From contig NC_091887.1 of NCBI RefSeq assembly GCF_019399895.1, positions 310,001-374,000 of the forward strand: a stretch of DNA of 64,000 nt, written 5' to 3'. This DNA comes from Cardiocondyla obscurior. Lineage: Eukaryota; Arthropoda; Insecta; Hymenoptera; Formicidae. A program made the translations under genes and the position numbers. Positions within the stretch are counted from its first letter, which is position 1, and each line of letters opens with the position of its first letter. The notes under the pieces were generated by a model. It was not told the origin of the DNA, ran no database searches, and was given only the letters and a program-made list of their open reading frames with translations. This document shows positions 60,986-64,000 of the stretch, one piece after another.

Positions 60986-63221
60986 GTACGGTTGCATTGT
61001 AGATGACATTAAATTGATGCCCCGACGCTGGCATTTTCGCGCGGGCCGCTTTCAACTCGCGGCGCTTCTCACTCTCACGCGCCGCGCAGAAATTCTTAAT
61101 TTTAAATCTCTACCTTGCCGTTCTCGAGCCGAGTCGTGCCTTAAGGACGCTGCTAAACGATTGTAACCGTCCAGTTGCGTAACGCGTTAATGATAATCGA
61201 GTCGTTTAATCAACGGCGAGAGCTGAAATTAAAATCGCATCCCTTTGCTCCTCGCCGAGCGCAGTCAAATGACTTTATTGTGAAATTCTCGCTTTCACTC
61301 CGATCCTTTATTGTGCGATCGTAAAAATGATTTATCAATCGATTCGATGTGCTCTTATCTTATTGCCGACCTGAATGCGCTTATCACGAGTTACCCAGCG
61401 AATGTTTCGAGGCAGTTTCGATAAAGCGCGAATAATGGCCGCGGTATTTTGTACTTCGATATAATGCACCTCGTCGTATGCAGCTCGCCCCGACTGACGT
61501 GGAATTTAATTTAATGGCTATAAACGGTCGCGAGCGCGACACCGGCGAAGGCGATGGCGAAATGAAAGTACCAGCCGATCGCGAGAGAGAGAAAGAGAGA
61601 GAAAACGACCTTGCTGAACACAAGGGAGTCTAATGCGACTAGGCGCGGCCTGGTCGTGGATGATGATTTCAGTTTCATTAAAGCGGCAGTCATTACGCCA
61701 TATTTCGTTGGTAACAAGCGTCAACGACAACTACCGGTCTGGACGCGCGGCAATCACATCAGTCTTTCATGCACGGAAATTATTAAAAAAAAAAAAAATT
61801 AAATAAGGATGCGAAGGAATTTTCATAGAGCGGGTTGTTAGCGAAATGTTGGCTCGTTATTTCTCTGAACTCGTGTCGCTCCTACGTTTCATTTCCGTGC
61901 GATTTCAACAAACCGATGACCGTCTCCGAACGAATGTCGAAATTGCCGTCGAAACGAAGGTATCGCGGAGGTATCGGTCCGAATGTAACGTCCGGCGATT
62001 TATCGGCGGGTATTTAATTTCACGTTAGACGATTTCGGTAACGAGCTAGCTCGCTAATTCGCATGGAGGAATCTCAGCTGCCACCGTGACGCCGCGATTT
62101 TCGTACTTGCACGCATACCGAATGCCGTGAAAGTGCTTATGCGCACTTTTATTTCACGTTATCGCCAATTGGCGCGAATTGGCACGTGCAGAGTTCCTTT
62201 TTTTTTTTTTTTTTTTTTCTTTTTTCAACAGCAGCCTTGCTTTCACCCGTGAGTTACATAATTTGTAAGAATGTTCCGCGGTCAAGCGACGAGGCTTTGT
62301 CGCATCACTTCCCGCCGACTTTCGTGCGTTGCCTGCAAAGAGATTTATGTCGCTTTTACGAGAGAGCCGCGATCGCGAGGTTAAGCTCGACGACGTTTAC
62401 CAGACGGATGATCTATCGAGGAGCATCGGGCTTGACCTTGACGTGGTCCTCATCGAGGCGTAGAGCCAACGATGAGCACTACGGAACGAACGATTCTGCA
62501 GCGATTTTCTGATTGAGGAAATAAGCCTTTTAACGCGCCACAGCTTGTTTGTCTCGCGCTGGCCGCTATACGCGCATATTTCTATCGCTTGCTCGCTAAA
62601 GTGCGCTCAAATTTTTTTTTTCTTTTTTTTCCCCTTAGAATATTACGCTTTTATTTATAGAAACGCGAAAGTTAAATTCGCGACGACAAAAACAACTCCT
62701 AGACGTAAAGAAACGTTCAAAGTGTAAGGGAGATAGCTCTTGGTTCCGAGAATGATCCTCGCTTCTCGCCTCGTCGCAGATCAGGTAGAGAACGGCGGGT
62801 CCTCACAGGAAACGTCTTTTCTATAATCGTACGAGTCTGACCTTTTCCTCGAAAAACACATGTTACGCAAGTACGAACGGCTGGTGGCATAGATTGCGAA
62901 CACGTTTCTCAATAAATTCTTAATACTACCTGTCCACTTGCAATCATCGCCCCTTATCGTCGTCGCGTTTCGAACGAATCTTCAATTTATTCTTGGAAAT
63001 TCCCCAAAATCGAGTCGTATTTTTTTGAGAAAAAAAAAACGTGCGTCGCGTTGGCGACGATTTTAAATCCGATTTTCACGTAGGGTTTCCATCGAGAGGG
63101 ACGGCAAATGTACGCGCCGCCTGTCGCCGCGAGACGTGGGAAAAGATCGCCGCGTGCGTTTTCATTCCCAGGTACTTATGCATGCGGAATGCGTTTCGAA
63201 GCGTTACTTCTGTCGCTTCGG

Positions 63222-63259
63222 CCGCGCCGTAGAAAACCGCGCCGTAGAAAACCGCGCCG
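63222..63259. repeat. Short tandem repeat, 15-bp unit
   Basis: The unit CCGCGCCGTAGAAAA occurs twice in full, followed by a partial third copy. It lies in a CpG-rich stretch with no supported gene. Confidence 0.8.
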
Positions 63260-64000
63260 GTTTTACCTCACCTCGGAACCGTGCGATTTCGACGGGCGGC
63301 CTTCGATATCTCGCGTCGGTGATTTGGTTGCCGGGATCGGAAGTGATTAGCATAACGCTCTGGGAGAGCCATTGTTTGTTATTCAACGGTACCACCGCGC
63401 TATTGCGGCGAAACGTTTGCCCGCGGCCGCGCGATAAACGCAAAGTTAACGCCGCGCGGAGGAATTCGTTCACGTTAATAATGGCCACCGCGTGAATTGC
63501 AAAACGCCGCGCTGCGCTTGCGAAACTTGTCCGACTGAAGTGAAACTAGCGCGGCTTACTACGTCAAGCTTGTCGTATCTATCGTCATTAGTTCCTCAAA
63601 TTGATTGATCCATCCGCATCCGCGATTTAATTAACGCAGCCTTCTAAATCGACAAGTAGAGATGAGTTTTCGCCGTCCGACCGCTTATCGTTAATAATTA
63701 AACTTTCCTTTTGGCGACAACGACGCGCGGCTACCCTCGTCACTTATCGTCGGCGCGGTTTTTTTTTTTTTTCTGGGGCGGATTTCCAATCAATGGACGC
63801 GTGCGTTCATTGTTCGCGCGACCGGATTTGCACCATCGGGGAAACCGGATTACCTGGCCGGTCGAACGAAACTGTAACGTCAGCTCCGTTAGTGCGGGCC
63901 CCGCTGAATCGGACATTGGCAGCGAGTGAAAGTGTCTCCGACATATCAAGCCGTACACCCGTACGCTTATTGTGCGCATATGCGATCGCGCCACTTAGAA

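Larger units (their letters stand above)
57377..64000. other. Non-coding right end of the window
   Basis: No coding exon can be supported. This would be intronic if the plus-strand gene at 57125 continues beyond the window. Items seen are a CpG-rich patch with GT/AC-type simple repeats at about 59830-60260, a MITE copy at 60807-60985, poly-T runs near 62200 and 62610, and a small 15-bp tandem repeat at 63222-63259. Open frames in the CpG-rich patches overlap on both strands. Confidence 0.5.

Noticed and set aside
1..64000. tRNA, rRNA and CRISPR arrays
   Set aside because: I looked for cloverleaf-type arms, conserved rRNA blocks and regularly spaced repeats and saw none. A covariance-model scan would be decisive for tRNAs and small RNAs.

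Overview
This window looks like nuclear DNA of an insect, most likely a hymenopteran and probably an ant. The evidence is a set of intron-rich insect genes with GT-AG introns, AT-rich intergenic DNA alternating with CpG-rich stretches, and short foldback (MITE-like) elements. The species was inferred, not shown by any marker gene. Exon structures below were read by eye from splice sites, and intron phases were checked for consistency across each gene.

Layout from left to right. Positions 1-8407 have no supported gene. Positions 8408-12732 (minus) hold a complete four-exon vnd/NK2.2-type homeobox gene of 304 aa. Positions 12733-24201 are a long non-coding stretch with one MITE copy, a long inverted repeat and the unresolved 3' end of the next gene. 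Positions 24202-27619 (minus) hold nine phase-consistent exons of a gene I do not recognise. Its 3' end is open. Positions 31773-35141 (minus) hold Eb1, the microtubule plus-end binding protein, with two duplicated, frame-incompatible versions of its second coding exon and a separate 5' UTR exon near 35722. Positions 36739-37308 (plus) hold dynactin subunit 3 (p24). Positions 38352-50054 (minus) hold a nine-exon gene for a giant type II membrane protein of 2423 aa. Its order is cytoplasmic tail, one membrane helix, SEA-like domain, EGF-like domain, very long Ser/Thr/Glu-rich linker, five LDL-receptor class A modules, an SRCR-like region and a trypsin-like domain that has lost its catalytic His and Ser. 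A plus-strand first exon seems to lie inside its last intron. From 50055 to the end I see only one plausible pair of plus-strand coding exons (57125-57376), a second MITE copy and simple repeats.

How the genes relate. Eb1 and dynactin subunit 3 both act at the microtubule plus end and in dynein transport, and they sit head to head with a shared upstream interval. Dynactin subunit 3 and the pseudoprotease gene are tail to tail. vnd is a neural patterning factor surrounded by large non-coding regions, which is typical of developmental regulators.

The strongest observations are the Eb1 exon pair whose lengths force mutually exclusive use, the catalytically dead multidomain membrane protein with an in-frame 18-bp minisatellite, a 230-bp foldback sequence at 23551-23785, and an orphan gene with consistent splicing but no recognised family.
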